A DNA stretch of 64,000 nucleotides, from assembly GCA_944320815.1 (NCBI GenBank), contig CALUIZ010000011.1:1-64000 (forward strand). The letters are read 5' to 3'. This document shows, piece after piece, positions 1 through 10,085 of the stretch. Made by a program: the position numbers and the translations under genes. Origin of the DNA: an uncultured Phocaeicola sp. (GTDB taxonomy: Bacteria; Bacteroidota; Bacteroidia; Bacteroidales; Bacteroidaceae). A model generated the notes under the pieces. The model saw only the letters and a program-made list of their open reading frames with translations, was not told where the DNA came from and ran no database searches. Position 1 is the first letter of the stretch, and each line of letters opens with the position of its first letter.

Positions 1-208
1 CCGTTTTTGAATGTTCGCTCTTAGGAAGAAGCAGCGGAGTGGGGTTCAGATACACTTGGTGCATCGATTGCGGATAAACCGTTTCGCGTACATTTTCGTG
101 TACTCTTTCCAGCGTGGTCTTTTGTGCCGTTATCGGATTGGTTCCGGCAAAGGCGAGCAGTGACAAAGCCATCACCGCTCCCTTGAAGAATAATGAGTGT
201 CTTTTCAT
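1..208 (-). CDS. N-terminus of a heparinase II/III-type polysaccharide lyase paralogue (partial)
   Basis: The gene runs off the left edge; only the first 69 or so residues are visible. It opens with a signal peptide (MKRHSLFFKGAVMALSLLAF, cleavage probably after ITA at about residue 28). The mature start has the pattern ERVHENVRETVYPQ, then LNPTPLLLP. The next gene (248-2773) has ERIHENERVTPYPQ and INPAPLIVP at the same place, so the two are paralogues in tandem. They are 39 bases apart on the same strand, so this is probably the second gene of one transcript, secreted to the periplasm. The catalytic part is outside the window, so the lyase assignment rests on the paralogy. Confidence 0.75.
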   Translation of the reverse strand, partial: MKRHSLFFKGAVMALSLLAFAGTNPITAQKTTLERVHENVRETVYPQSMHQVYLNPTPLLLPKSEHSKT

Positions 209-247
209 GTGTTTAAAAGCAATTTATGTGATTTGTTGAAATAGAAT

Positions 248-2773
248 TTATTTCGCTCCCGTCAGTTGTGCGGGACGGTCGCCCGTCTCTTCCGTTTTCC
301 AGCTTCCGTTTATCCGGTCGTGGATGACCGAGTCGGTCGGCTTGTTGAAGCGGTAGGTGTTCCCGTCCACATCCATTTCTTTCAATCCGTATCCGAATGT
401 CGCTTGGTGTTGGATATTTCTTATATGAAGCATTGCCGGGCGGTCGGTGTCCAGTTCCGCTTTGATTACCCAATTGCCCAGACGGAACGTGCCGTCTTCT
501 TCCCATATGGCGGAAAGAGTCTTTTCTCCGTCCGGAGTGACACGGATAATTGTCAGTACGCGGTTTTTCTTGCATTGCTCGAAACGTGCGTCAAGCGACC
601 ATTCTTTGTAGAATTTCTCTCCACGTACGGCCAATGCCTGATTAGGCGGAGCCTGATATTTGTCTGTTTGTGTTATGTTGAAAGAATGTTCGCTGAATAT
701 TTCTGCCAGTGAACTGAACTTGCCTTCCGGGCATACTGTCATTAGTTTGTTCCCATTTATCCGGAACTGCTGGCGACTGTGCAGCAACCAATCCCAATGT
801 ACCTTCTTGTCAGCTTCCAGTTCATCATAAATCACCACAATGTCCGGATGGAGCAGGAAGATGTGCCGGCGGAACTTGGTCAACGGATTCTTGCCGAAGC
901 CATTCTCGGGTGATTGTTCCAGTCCGGCTTTTCTGAAGTTCTCTTTCCACATCGAATATTCACTGATGCCACAATATGCATTTGATGCGTCACCTAATGC
1001 ATATGAGATGTGTTCTCCGTTGAACATGCGGACGATGTTCCCGTAAGCCCGTGTGGTGAAAGGCTGTCCGATGCTGTCTATAAGGACAGTGTTGTAGGCG
1101 CGTGTGTTGCGGTAGGAAAGCATGTTATGCGCATCACAGAAGTTCATGTAATGTCCAATGGCCCGATATACAGGAAAACCACGGAAGTGCAGGTTGAACG
1201 CATTCTGGTTGGAGTGCGTGTGGCTTCCCGACCCAAAGGGACTGGAATGGAAACTCAGGCACAGATTGTTGTCCAAGTCGTTCAGGTTGGAATTGGCTAT
1301 CATTTCTCCGCTGTCTTTGAACCATACCGCTTTGGGAGCATTTTCCGGTAAAGTTCTGCTTTCGATACGTTCTTTTCCACACGCGAGGCGGAAGAGTCGG
1401 GTCTCATATTCATCCAGATACCTCTTGTCGAGTGTGGAATACCATGCGGCATATGGATTTCCCGTCTTGCGTGTCAGATAATCGGCGAATGCGCTCCGTA
1501 TGCGGAGAGGTTGGGCATTCATCTTTTCATGTCCGTCTCCGAATCCTGCTGCCGATGACCCGGGAAACCAACTGTAAGTCTGCCCTATTCCTGCGTTCTG
1601 ATACCAAGGGTGTTGCCAGAAGTCCGTACCGGTGAGGTAAGAGAAGAGTTCGGCCATGTATAATAAAGTAACAGCATTTGCACTGAAATAACTTGTGCCA
1701 TTGTGCCAGTTCCCGTCGCGGTTGAAACCGGAGGCGGGAGCGCGCGATGTCCAGAGCTCGTAGCTGTATTCCAGATAGTTCTTTGCCACAGGATATTTGT
1801 CGTATATGACTAGCGATGCTTGAAGCAGATGGCGGAAGGTGAACTGCCAGAAGTGGTTGTCAAAAATGTGCGTCTCTTCTTTTCCGATGATATGCGGAAT
1901 GTACCTGTTCAATACGGCCAGTAAGATGTTTTCAATCTGTTCTTTTTCCTGTGCGGTGAGCTGGTCACGGCAAGTCTCGTAGGTGCAGGCGAGGACAAAA
2001 GCCAGTTCTCCTGCCTTGAAGTCATTGTCCAAAACTTTTGGATCCACATCTTTCGCCAGCAGGCACCTTGCGTTCTGTGTCATTTTGTCCAGGTACACAT
2101 CCCGTTGGAGCATCAGATAAGCAGTGTTCAGATAGTTGGTATGTTTGTACATGAGAGATATTTTGCTGTAAGGAGCATTGTCTGTGCGATAGTCCATTGC
2201 CAGTGCGTCTCTCGCCTCACTTACCATCCGTTCGAAGTCGGGTGACTTGCGCATCTCCTTTCGTGCTTTGTCAAGCGTACCGGTCAGAAAACAATACAGG
2301 CGGGAACCTTCTTGAGGGATGTTTCTAAGGAATGTCCTGAATGAAGGTGTAACGAATTGAGGGGTTTTTTCATTTATATTGAATGAATAAGTCTCGCTCC
2401 ATGGCATTCTTTCCCCGTTTTTCCCAATGGAACGGAACCGCCAGTACCATGTTCCCGGCTCGAGAATGCGGTGCGGATTGAATATATTCCATGTCGCAGG
2501 TACTGACAATTGCGTATGGCCGTTTTCAAAGCTTTTGTCTTGTGAAAGTGCGAATTGAAGCGAATCCCCCTTTTTCATGTCCAAAGGAACAATCAATGGT
2601 GCAGGATTGATGAACGGTTCGTTGAACTCCTGCGGATAGGGGGTTACCCGTTCGTTCTCGTGGATACGTTCGGGAGTGTGCCGTCTTGCATCTTCTGCGT
2701 GGAGTGTCTGAAGCGAAAGAATGATGCAAATGGCCAGCATCGGGAATTTCATGGTCAAAAGATTTCTTTTCAT
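248..2773 (-). CDS. heparinase II/III-family polysaccharide lyase, secreted
   Basis: 841 residues with a signal peptide ending near HAEDA. Residues about 40-135 look like an Ig/fibronectin-type N-terminal module (DUF4962-like, with GTWYWRFRS), followed by an alpha/alpha toroid and then a beta-sandwich C-terminal part. Around residue 516 the motif SHTHSNQNAFNLHFRG, followed by AYNTVLIDSIGQ, matches the His/Asn-containing catalytic segment of the heparinase II/III superfamily. By family knowledge it would cut uronic-acid polysaccharides by beta-elimination in the periplasm. The substrate (glycosaminoglycan, alginate or other) cannot be told from sequence alone. It is divergent from an HTCS regulator, the usual arrangement in Bacteroides utilisation loci, and is followed by a paralogue. 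Confidence 0.8.
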   Translation of the reverse strand: MKRNLLTMKFPMLAICIILSLQTLHAEDARRHTPERIHENERVTPYPQEFNEPFINPAPLIVPLDMKKGDSLQFALSQDKSFENGHTQLSVPATWNIFNPHRILEPGTWYWRFRSIGKNGERMPWSETYSFNINEKTPQFVTPSFRTFLRNIPQEGSRLYCFLTGTLDKARKEMRKSPDFERMVSEARDALAMDYRTDNAPYSKISLMYKHTNYLNTAYLMLQRDVYLDKMTQNARCLLAKDVDPKVLDNDFKAGELAFVLACTYETCRDQLTAQEKEQIENILLAVLNRYIPHIIGKEETHIFDNHFWQFTFRHLLQASLVIYDKYPVAKNYLEYSYELWTSRAPASGFNRDGNWHNGTSYFSANAVTLLYMAELFSYLTGTDFWQHPWYQNAGIGQTYSWFPGSSAAGFGDGHEKMNAQPLRIRSAFADYLTRKTGNPYAAWYSTLDKRYLDEYETRLFRLACGKERIESRTLPENAPKAVWFKDSGEMIANSNLNDLDNNLCLSFHSSPFGSGSHTHSNQNAFNLHFRGFPVYRAIGHYMNFCDAHNMLSYRNTRAYNTVLIDSIGQPFTTRAYGNIVRMFNGEHISYALGDASNAYCGISEYSMWKENFRKAGLEQSPENGFGKNPLTKFRRHIFLLHPDIVVIYDELEADKKVHWDWLLHSRQQFRINGNKLMTVCPEGKFSSLAEIFSEHSFNITQTDKYQAPPNQALAVRGEKFYKEWSLDARFEQCKKNRVLTIIRVTPDGEKTLSAIWEEDGTFRLGNWVIKAELDTDRPAMLHIRNIQHQATFGYGLKEMDVDGNTYRFNKPTDSVIHDRINGSWKTEETGDRPAQLTGAK

Positions 2774-2793
2774 GGTCTTGTTGTTTTATGAGG

Positions 2794-2801
2794 CAAAAAT
2801 A
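2794..2801 (-). promoter_or_regulatory. -7 box for the lyase operon
   Basis: On the minus strand the bases read TATTTTTG, a perfect TAnnTTTG Bacteroides -7 element, 20 bases from the lyase start codon. No clear -33 box was found at the usual distance, which would fit a promoter that needs an activator such as the neighbouring HTCS. Confidence 0.5.
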
Positions 2802-2929
2802 GGCGGAGCAGGACATCCCGACTTTTTATTTGGGATAAAAAAATATCATTTTTGTCTTGTTGCGTGAAATAAAACAGGATTGACAGGAATTTCAACAAAA
2901 ATGAAAGGGTATATAGGGTGGATTTCTGC

Positions 2930-2937
2930 TATATTTG
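2930..2937 (+). promoter_or_regulatory. -7 box for the HTCS gene
   Basis: TATATTTG matches TAnnTTTG exactly. Transcription would start near 2943, downstream of the earlier in-frame TTG (2880) and ATG (2901). This supports the ATG at 2973 as the true HTCS start. Confidence 0.5.
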
Positions 2938-2972
2938 TCGTGGCATTAATCATTTGCAATTTGGTAGGAACC

Positions 2973-5900
2973 ATGAAAAACGCAAACGTCTTTTATCCTT
3001 TATTGTATTTATATCTATTGGTGATTCCTTTATCTGTATCCGGACAGATTTCATTTGAACATATAGGTCTTCTGCAAGGACTTTCGCAGAGTACCGTGGT
3101 GGGGATTACGCAGGACAGGAAAGGGAATATGTGGTTTGCCACGCATGACGGACTGAACCGTTTTGACGGATATAGCTTTATGGTATATCAGTATGATGAG
3201 TCGGACTCTACAAGCATATCGGATGATATAATCCGCACGGTAATGACAGACCGCGGCGGGAATGTTTGGGCTGGCACGCACCGGGGGCTTTCGCTTTATG
3301 ATATGAATAAGGACGCTTTCCGCAATTTCTATTATCTTCCAGAGGGAAAGGAGACGGAAGTGTTGCATATAGAAGAATGGGACAGCAGATTTCTCCTTTT
3401 GAACACGTCGGAAGGGCTTTCTTTGTTTGATAAGGAAAAACAATGTTTTCAGGAAGTTCCTTCTCAATTGAAAGGTTTGCGCCCTACGGCAATAGAGCGG
3501 GACGGTGAGCAGCTCTATTTGGGAGTGTTCAGGAAACTGATGGTCTATTCGTTTTCTGACCATTCTTTGGATGAGGTGGAGTGGCTGCCTTCGGAGGGAA
3601 ACGGACGGATTCTTGCCATTTTCCGACAGGCGAAGGATAAATTGTGGATAGGGACTGAGGGAAACGGACTTTTCCTGCTTAATCCGGAAAGTAGGGAAGT
3701 TGCTCATTATCGTGCGGGCGACAAAGGTCTGAGTTCCGATTATATTCGTGTGCTGGCATTGGATTCGGAATCGCAGCTGTGGGTAGGCACTATCAATTCG
3801 TTGAATATTTATAACGAGAAGGCAGACTGGTTTCAGGTGTATGACAGTAATCCTGTACGGGAGGGAACTTTGTCGCAGGCTTCTGTAAGGAGTGTCTATC
3901 GGGATGCGCAGGGAGGAATGTGGCTGGGTACCTACTTTGGCGGACTGAACTATTACCATCCTCTGAAACAACGTTTCCAGACAATAAAGCATATCCCTTA
4001 TCACAATTCATTGAGTGACAATGTGGTGAATTGCATCAGAGAAGACACGGAAGGGAATTTGTGGATTGGCACCAATTCGGGAGGATTGAACTTCTATGAG
4101 AAAAACAGAGAGCGTTACACTTGTTATTCCATGGCGGAAGGATTGGAATACAATGACGTGAAAAGTCTGTATATAGACGAAAAGAACAATCTGGTGTATG
4201 TCGGAGTTCAGGCAGGCGGACTGAATGTGCTTGACCGCCGGTCGGGACGCATTTCGCGTTATACACTTTCAAACAGTTCTTTGCAGGCAAGAAGTGTGTA
4301 TGCCATTCTTCCCGGAGGTGACGGGACTTTGTGGCTGGGGATATCCAATGGAGACGTTTATCGTTATTTTGTGTCATCGGGAGAATTCCGTCATGTGCCT
4401 TGTCGTGTGGGAGGAAAGAACTATAAGTCAAAAGGACTGACCGTAATGCATCTTGATGTGCACGGAAGACTTTGGATTGGCGGACGGGACGGGCTGAAAG
4501 TCTATGTCTTGCGGGGGAACTTTCTTGAGGAGACTGATGTTTTGCGGGGAAAAGCCTTGCCGGATGATATGGTGAATGCAATTTATGAAGACAGTGGGAA
4601 AGGACGTTTTTGGATTGGCACAAGGAACGGACTTTATAGAATTGATGAGTTGGAAAAGTCGATGGAGCACTATACGACCAAAGACGGTTTGCCGAACAAT
4701 GTGGTTCAGAGTGTATTGGAGGATGCGTCCGGTATGTTATGGCTGAGTACAGACAAAGGTGTTTCCCGTCTGGATATGGAAAGACGCGTGTTCCGTAACT
4801 ATTCGGTTGTGGACGGATTGTCTAGCAATCAGTTTAATTCGGGAGCCTGCTGTTTTACGTCCGAAGGAAAGATGCTTTTCGGAAGTGTGGATGGAATCAC
4901 TTCTTTCGATCCGGAGGCTTTGACGAAAAATCCTTACATTCCTCCTACGTTGATTACGGAACTTCAAGTGTCGAACAAGGTAGTAAGGCCCGGCGACGGA
5001 ACCGGAGTGCTCAAGAAGCATATCAGCGAGACAGACCGTATCACTTTGTCGGCATGGCAATCTTCGTTTATGCTGCGTTTTGCCGTGACAGATTATATAT
5101 CGGGTGCACACAATCGGTTCGCCTATCGCCTGGATGGATATGAGGACGAATGGATTTATGTGGAGAATCCGGACCGTTTTGCCGTGTATTCCAATCTTCC
5201 TTCCGGAGAATATCGTTTTATGGTAAAGGCCGCCAACCGTGACGGGTTGTGGAACGAGATGCCGACTGTGCTGGATATTGAAATACTTCCCGTATGGTAC
5301 AAGACCTGGTGGGCGATACTTCTGTTTTTCTTGTTGGCATCTGGAAGCGTGGCATTCGTTATCCGTTATTTCTGGATTCGGAAAAGCATGGGAATGCAGT
5401 TGGAGATGGAACGTCTGGACAAGGAGAAGGTGAAAGAAGTCAATGAGATGAAATTGCGTTTCTTCATCAACATTTCTCATGAACTGCGGACACCGCTTAC
5501 ATTGATAGTCGGTCCGATGCAGGATGTACTTTCCAGAGTTACAGACAACTGGGTGCTGTCGAGGCTGAAATATGTGGATTCCAATGCCAAGCGTCTCTTG
5601 CATCTGGTGAATCAGCTGATGGATTACCGGCGGGCGGAGTTGGGTGTGTTCCATCTGAAAGTTCGTGATACAGACATTCATGCGCTGGTTGAAAGAGTAT
5701 ATCTTATATATGCGAATTTGGCGGAGTCGAAAGGTCTCGTGTATAGTCTGGACTCGGAGATGGAAGGAGAAACGGTGCTGTGTGATGAAAGTTATGTGGA
5801 GCTGATTCTGAACAACCTGCTTTCCAATGCTTTCAAATATACTTCTAAAGGGAGTGTTACGGTTCGTTTAAAGAAAGAAGAAAGCAATCTGTTGTTGCAG

Positions 5901-7013
5901 GTAGAAGATACGGGGCCGGGCATTCCGCCGGATAAACAGAAGTTGGTGTTCGAGCGTTTCTACCAGGTGGACCATGAGCACATGGGAAGCGGGATTGGAT
6001 TGTCTTTGATCAAACGTCTGGTTGATTTGCATCATGGAATAATTTCTTTGGATAGTACGGTGGGGAAAGGAAGCGTATTCTCTGTGTGTCTTCCTCTTTC
6101 TTCGGAGGTGTATGGAAAGGATGAATTTGCCAAGGAGAGTGATATGTATTCGGTTGCTCCGGCTGTGCGTTTGGAGGAGTTCTTGACCGATGCGGCGGAT
6201 GGTGAAATGTTGGCAGAGGCGAGGGATAGTCGTGCGGAATTGTCGGGGAAAAAAGACTGTGTCTTGCTTGTGGAAGACAATACAGACATTATGGACTACT
6301 TGGAAGATGGATTGCGAGACTTTTTCGATGTGTTGAGAGCGGGTAACGGACAGGAAGCATTAGACGTGTTGCAGGATAAGGAGGTCAATCTGATTCTGAC
6401 CGACGTGATGATGCCGGTTATGGATGGAATCAGGCTGTGCCGGCAGGTGAAACGGAATTTGAAGACAAGCCATATCCCGGTCATCATTCTTTCAGCCAAA
6501 GGGAAAATCGAAGATCAGCTGGACGGACTGAATGTGGGAGCGGATGATTATATACCCAAACCGTTTGTGATGGGAGTGGTGCTGGCCAAGATTCGCAATG
6601 TGTTGCGTACCTATCGTCAGGCGGTTGAATATTATTCCAAATCATTGGATGTGAAGCCGGAAAAGATGGCAATGACTCCTCTGGATGAAGAGTTCCTTGC
6701 GAAGGCCGTGAAGGTGGTGGAGAATTCTTTGGACGATGTAGAGTTTTCGGCCGACAGATTTGCGTCGGAAATGAACATGAGCCGGTCAAATCTGTATCTG
6801 AAGATGAAGGCCATAACCGGAGCGTCGACTACAGACTTTATCCGTAAGATCCGTTTCAGCCATGCTTGTAAGTTGCTTGAAGAAGGACGCTACAATATAA
6901 TGGAGATAAGCGAAATGGTCGGCTTTAACACTCCGTCTTATTTCACTACCAGTTTCAAGAAATATATGGGTTGTCTGCCTACGGAGTATGTGAAGAAGGA
7001 TGAGCCTCGGTAG
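2973..7013 (+). CDS. hybrid two-component system (HTCS) sensor-regulator
   Basis: 1346 residues from the chosen ATG. This start gives a clean signal peptide (MKNANVFYPLLYLYLLVIPL, cut near SVSG) and lies after the -7 box; in-frame starts at 2880 and 2901 are possible but less likely. Order of parts: two-component regulator propeller repeats (LWIGT/MWLGT blades) and a Y_Y_Y domain in the periplasm; one membrane span near residues 776-799; histidine kinase with His836 in ISHELRTP; ATPase motifs NNLLSNAFKYT and DTGPGIP; receiver with Asp1144 in LTDVMMP; AraC-type HTH at the C-terminus. By family rule it binds an oligosaccharide breakdown product in the periplasm and activates the adjacent lyase operon. 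This is a single-protein sensor and transcription factor typical of Bacteroides. Confidence 0.95.
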   Translation: MKNANVFYPLLYLYLLVIPLSVSGQISFEHIGLLQGLSQSTVVGITQDRKGNMWFATHDGLNRFDGYSFMVYQYDESDSTSISDDIIRTVMTDRGGNVWAGTHRGLSLYDMNKDAFRNFYYLPEGKETEVLHIEEWDSRFLLLNTSEGLSLFDKEKQCFQEVPSQLKGLRPTAIERDGEQLYLGVFRKLMVYSFSDHSLDEVEWLPSEGNGRILAIFRQAKDKLWIGTEGNGLFLLNPESREVAHYRAGDKGLSSDYIRVLALDSESQLWVGTINSLNIYNEKADWFQVYDSNPVREGTLSQASVRSVYRDAQGGMWLGTYFGGLNYYHPLKQRFQTIKHIPYHNSLSDNVVNCIREDTEGNLWIGTNSGGLNFYEKNRERYTCYSMAEGLEYNDVKSLYIDEKNNLVYVGVQAGGLNVLDRRSGRISRYTLSNSSLQARSVYAILPGGDGTLWLGISNGDVYRYFVSSGEFRHVPCRVGGKNYKSKGLTVMHLDVHGRLWIGGRDGLKVYVLRGNFLEETDVLRGKALPDDMVNAIYEDSGKGRFWIGTRNGLYRIDELEKSMEHYTTKDGLPNNVVQSVLEDASGMLWLSTDKGVSRLDMERRVFRNYSVVDGLSSNQFNSGACCFTSEGKMLFGSVDGITSFDPEALTKNPYIPPTLITELQVSNKVVRPGDGTGVLKKHISETDRITLSAWQSSFMLRFAVTDYISGAHNRFAYRLDGYEDEWIYVENPDRFAVYSNLPSGEYRFMVKAANRDGLWNEMPTVLDIEILPVWYKTWWAILLFFLLASGSVAFVIRYFWIRKSMGMQLEMERLDKEKVKEVNEMKLRFFINISHELRTPLTLIVGPMQDVLSRVTDNWVLSRLKYVDSNAKRLLHLVNQLMDYRRAELGVFHLKVRDTDIHALVERVYLIYANLAESKGLVYSLDSEMEGETVLCDESYVELILNNLLSNAFKYTSKGSVTVRLKKEESNLLLQVEDTGPGIPPDKQKLVFERFYQVDHEHMGSGIGLSLIKRLVDLHHGIISLDSTVGKGSVFSVCLPLSSEVYGKDEFAKESDMYSVAPAVRLEEFLTDAADGEMLAEARDSRAELSGKKDCVLLVEDNTDIMDYLEDGLRDFFDVLRAGNGQEALDVLQDKEVNLILTDVMMPVMDGIRLCRQVKRNLKTSHIPVIILSAKGKIEDQLDGLNVGADDYIPKPFVMGVVLAKIRNVLRTYRQAVEYYSKSLDVKPEKMAMTPLDEEFLAKAVKVVENSLDDVEFSADRFASEMNMSRSNLYLKMKAITGASTTDFIRKIRFSHACKLLEEGRYNIMEISEMVGFNTPSYFTTSFKKYMGCLPTEYVKKDEPR

Positions 7014-7056
7014 AAACTTTTCAGTAGGGCTTGTAATTTTGTACATTGTCTCATAA

Positions 7057-7099
7057 AACATGCCTGACAAGTCGTTTCAGCTCACTTGTCAGGCATGTT
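7057..7099. terminator. hairpin terminator between HTCS and engB
   Basis: A perfect 16-bp inverted repeat (7057-7072 and 7084-7099) with an 11-base loop lies between the convergent HTCS and engB genes. On the minus strand it is followed by a short T tract, so it can serve engB and probably both genes. Confidence 0.75.
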
Positions 7100-7133
7100 A
7101 TCAAAAGCGACATCTTCTTTTGTGCCGGGAGAT

Positions 7134-7739
7134 TCATTGCTCCTTCAGCATCTTGTTGACTTTTTCGATATAGTTGAGGATTTCTTCCCGTCCGGTTTTC
7201 TTTTCGGCCGATGAGATGAAATAGGGGGGGAGCTCCTCCCATTGCTCCTTCAGCTTTTCCAGATAATTGTTGATGTTCGTCTTCAGCTTGCCTGTACCCA
7301 GCTTGTCCGCTTTCGTGAATATGATGGCGAACGGCACCCCGTTTTCACCCAGCCATTCGATGAACTGCAGGTCTATCTTCTGCGGTTCAAGCCGGCTGTC
7401 CACCAGCACGAACAGACAGCTCATCTCCTCGCGTTTCAGCACATAGCCTTCAATGAGCTTCCTGATTTTTTCCATCATGCTTTTCCCTCTCTGGGCATAT
7501 CCATATCCGGGCAAGTCTACGAGATACCATTGCTTGTTTATCAGGAAATGGTTGATCAGCAATGTCTTGCCGGGAGTGGCGGAGGTCATCGCGAGTTTGG
7601 AACGGTTGGTCAGCATGTTGATCAGGCTGGATTTGCCCACGTTCGAGCGTCCTATAAACGCATATTCAGGCATGTCGGTATGAGGGCACATGTCTACATT
7701 TGAGTTGCTTATCACAAATTCAGCACTGGTTATGTTCAT
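7134..7739 (-). CDS. engB: ribosome biogenesis GTP-binding protein EngB/YsxC/YihA
   Basis: 201 residues, the normal length for the family. GTPase motifs are all present: G1 GRSNVGKS (about residue 31), G3 DLPGYGYA, G4 TKAD and G5 SAEKK. The protein is an essential GTPase for assembly of the large ribosomal subunit in most bacteria. It stands alone on the minus strand with its own -7 box at 7778-7785 and a hairpin terminator downstream. Confidence 0.95.
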   Translation of the reverse strand: MNITSAEFVISNSNVDMCPHTDMPEYAFIGRSNVGKSSLINMLTNRSKLAMTSATPGKTLLINHFLINKQWYLVDLPGYGYAQRGKSMMEKIRKLIEGYVLKREEMSCLFVLVDSRLEPQKIDLQFIEWLGENGVPFAIIFTKADKLGTGKLKTNINNYLEKLKEQWEELPPYFISSAEKKTGREEILNYIEKVNKMLKEQ

Positions 7740-7777
7740 AAGGCAATAATGTTTGTTCTATATGAAATTTCTGTTGG

Positions 7778-7785
7778 CAAAGATA
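7778..7785 (-). promoter_or_regulatory. -7 box for engB
   Basis: Minus-strand TATCTTTG, an exact TAnnTTTG element 39 bases upstream of the engB start codon. A CAA lies 22 bases further out, slightly too far for a standard -33 box. Confidence 0.45.
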
Positions 7786-7890
7786 GCGAAAAAAACGGGA
7801 TGTCCGGCAAGTGCGGCGCATGGTATTTGTCCGCTTGGAATTTTTTAGGAAACAGCGGGCTGTTTTGTTGAAAATACCCGCCTGTTCCGG

Positions 7891-9384
7891 TCAGAATAGG
7901 CGGTTGTTTTCTTGGATGTCCGGCACCGCTTTTTCCGTGCTGTAACGGTAGCTCAATGCCAGCAGTCCGCAGAAGGTCAGCAGCCCGTTGACCATCAGCA
8001 TTTCATAGCCGAACTGGTAGCCGGTGGCCGATGATACAAGGTAGTCGGTCAGCCAGCAGACAAGGGGAGAGAAAATGGCGACATACGGGACGAAACGGTC
8101 TCGGACACGGAAGCGTGTGAACAGGCCGAAGGCGAACAGACCGAGCAGCGGACCGTAGGTGTAGGATGCGAGGACATAAATGGTGTCGATGACGTTCCGG
8201 CTTCCGATGGCTTCTATTGTCAGGATGCATCCGATGAATACGGCAGAAATGAACAGGTGGGAATATCTCCTTATCTTCTGCGCCTTTTCTTCCGGATAGC
8301 GTCCGATGTCCAGCAGATCGATGCAGAAGCTTGTGGTCAGTGCGGCAAGAGCGGAGTCGGCACTTGAAAAGGCTGCGGCAATGATGCCGATTGTGAACAG
8401 CACCAGCACCGGATAGCCCAGATAGCCTCCGGCAGCGAAGAACGGCAGAATGTCATCTCCCTTTTCCGGAAGCGTGATGTCCAGTTGTGCGGAAACAGAC
8501 AGCAGCAGTACGCCCAGTGTCAGAAAAAGCAGGTTGACAGGGACGAACGACAGTCCGTAGCAGTACATGTTTTTCTGTGCGTCTTTCAGACTGCGGCACG
8601 AAAGATTCTTTTGCATCATGTCCTGGTCGAGTCCGGTCATCACAATGGTGATGAAAATGCCGCTGAAGAATTGCTTGAAGAAGTTTTGTTTTGAATGCCA
8701 GTCGTCGAACACGAAGATGCGGCTGTGGCTGCTTGCCGACACGGTTTCCACTATTTCTCTCGTGTCAAGATGGAGCAGGGAGGCCACCTGAAAGAGAATC
8801 AGTCCGAGAGCCAGCAGCAGGCAGAGTGTCTGGAAACTGTCTGTCCATACGATTGTGCGGATGCCGCTTTTCCGTGTGTAGAGCCAGATGAGCGCCACAG
8901 TTCCCGTCACGGTCACGGAAAAAGGTATATGGTAAGCGTCGAACACAAAATGCTGGAGGATGATGCATACCAGATACAGCCTTGCCGCCGCACCCAGCAT
9001 TTTCGACAGCAGGAAGAATGAAGCTCCCGTCTTGTAGGCATGATTGCCGAAACGTTTTCCGAGATAGGTATAAATGGAAGTGAGATTCAGCCTGTAATAG
9101 AGAGGAAGCAGCACATGGGCGATGATGAGATAGCCGAAAAAGAATCCGATGCAGGTCTGCATGTAGGTCATGTCGATGCTTCCCACCATTCCCGGAACCG
9201 ACACGAATGTCACTCCCGAAAGCGATGCCCCTATCATTCCGAATGAGACGATATACCAGGGCGACTGCCGGTTGCCGCAGAAGAAGGCATCGTTGTCTGT
9301 ATGATGTGCTGCCGTGACGCGTGCCACGAGCAGAAGAAGGCCGAAATAGACCGCTATGGTGATTAAAATGAATGTTCCGTTCAT
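7891..9384 (-). CDS. sodium:solute symporter (SSS family)
   Basis: 497 residues, mostly hydrophobic, with about 13 membrane spans. The N-terminal segments [20 protein letters not shown] and [14 protein letters not shown] match the SSS/SSF fold, where the first helices form the Na+ and substrate sites. Substrate unknown; relatives move sugars, amino acids, sialic acid or organic anions. It is divergent from recR, and the two -7 boxes sit within 29 bases of each other. Confidence 0.85.
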   Translation of the reverse strand: MNGTFILITIAVYFGLLLLVARVTAAHHTDNDAFFCGNRQSPWYIVSFGMIGASLSGVTFVSVPGMVGSIDMTYMQTCIGFFFGYLIIAHVLLPLYYRLNLTSIYTYLGKRFGNHAYKTGASFFLLSKMLGAAARLYLVCIILQHFVFDAYHIPFSVTVTGTVALIWLYTRKSGIRTIVWTDSFQTLCLLLALGLILFQVASLLHLDTREIVETVSASSHSRIFVFDDWHSKQNFFKQFFSGIFITIVMTGLDQDMMQKNLSCRSLKDAQKNMYCYGLSFVPVNLLFLTLGVLLLSVSAQLDITLPEKGDDILPFFAAGGYLGYPVLVLFTIGIIAAAFSSADSALAALTTSFCIDLLDIGRYPEEKAQKIRRYSHLFISAVFIGCILTIEAIGSRNVIDTIYVLASYTYGPLLGLFAFGLFTRFRVRDRFVPYVAIFSPLVCWLTDYLVSSATGYQFGYEMLMVNGLLTFCGLLALSYRYSTEKAVPDIQENNRLF

Positions 9385-9403
9385 GGTATCTTGTTTTGGG
9401 ACG

Positions 9404-9432
9404 CAAAAATAGAGAGATTTTTCTTATTTTTG
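9404..9432. promoter_or_regulatory. face-to-face -7 boxes for the symporter and recR
   Basis: The minus strand has TATTTTTG at 9404-9411 (symporter) and the plus strand has TATTTTTG at 9425-9432 (recR). Both are exact TAnnTTTG elements, so the two promoters overlap and may interfere with one another. Confidence 0.5.
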
Positions 9433-9464
9433 CACCTCGGAAAAACAGAAATTGGAAAAGAAGC

Positions 9465-10082
9465 ATGAATCAACAATATCCGTCAGTATTGCTGGAAAAG
9501 GCGGTGGGGGAGTTTTCCAAACTTCCCGGCATAGGAAGGAAAACGGCCATGCGTCTGGTGCTTCATCTGCTCCGGCAGGATACGGCGGCAGTGGAAGCTT
9601 TCAGCAATGCGATGACTACCTTGAAGCATGAAGTGAAATATTGCAGGATTTGTCATAACATATCCGATACGGATGTGTGCGGAATCTGCGCCAATCCCTT
9701 GCGTGACGCTTCTACCGTCTGTGTGGTGGAGAACATTCGCGACGTGATGGCCATCGAGAACACCCAGCAGTATAAAGGACTGTATCACGTGCTGGGAGGG
9801 GTCATCTCTCCCATGGATGGTATCGGACCGTCCGATCTTGAGATAGACAGTCTGGTGGAGCGTGTGAGGGAAGGCAGTGTGAAGGAAGTGATTTTCGCTC
9901 TCAGTTCCACCATGGAGGGGGATACAACCAACTTCTATATCTCCCGCAAATTGGGAGGGCTGGACGTGAAACTGACCGTAATCGCCCGTGGCATATCTGT
10001 GGGCGATGAATTGGAATACGCTGACGAGGTGACTTTGGGACGTTCGATTCTGAACCGTACGCTCTTTACCGGAACCATATAA
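9465..10082 (+). CDS. recR: recombination mediator RecR
   Basis: 205 residues, the usual RecR size. An N-terminal helix-hairpin-helix ([13 protein letters not shown]) is followed by a four-cysteine zinc finger (Cys60, 63, 72, 75) and a Toprim domain ([12 protein letters not shown] through [12 protein letters not shown]). Together with RecF and RecO it loads RecA at single-strand gaps. The ATG at 9465 is chosen because it gives the canonical [14 protein letters not shown] start; earlier in-frame starts overlap the promoter. The next gene begins 3 bases after the stop. Confidence 0.95.
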   Translation: MNQQYPSVLLEKAVGEFSKLPGIGRKTAMRLVLHLLRQDTAAVEAFSNAMTTLKHEVKYCRICHNISDTDVCGICANPLRDASTVCVVENIRDVMAIENTQQYKGLYHVLGGVISPMDGIGPSDLEIDSLVERVREGSVKEVIFALSSTMEGDTTNFYISRKLGGLDVKLTVIARGISVGDELEYADEVTLGRSILNRTLFTGTI

Positions 10083-10085
10083 TGA

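Noticed and set aside
2880..2972. Longer N-terminus for the HTCS protein (TTG at 2880 or ATG at 2901)
   Set aside because: The -7 box at 2930-2937 would put the transcript start after both, and the signal peptide begins at 2973.
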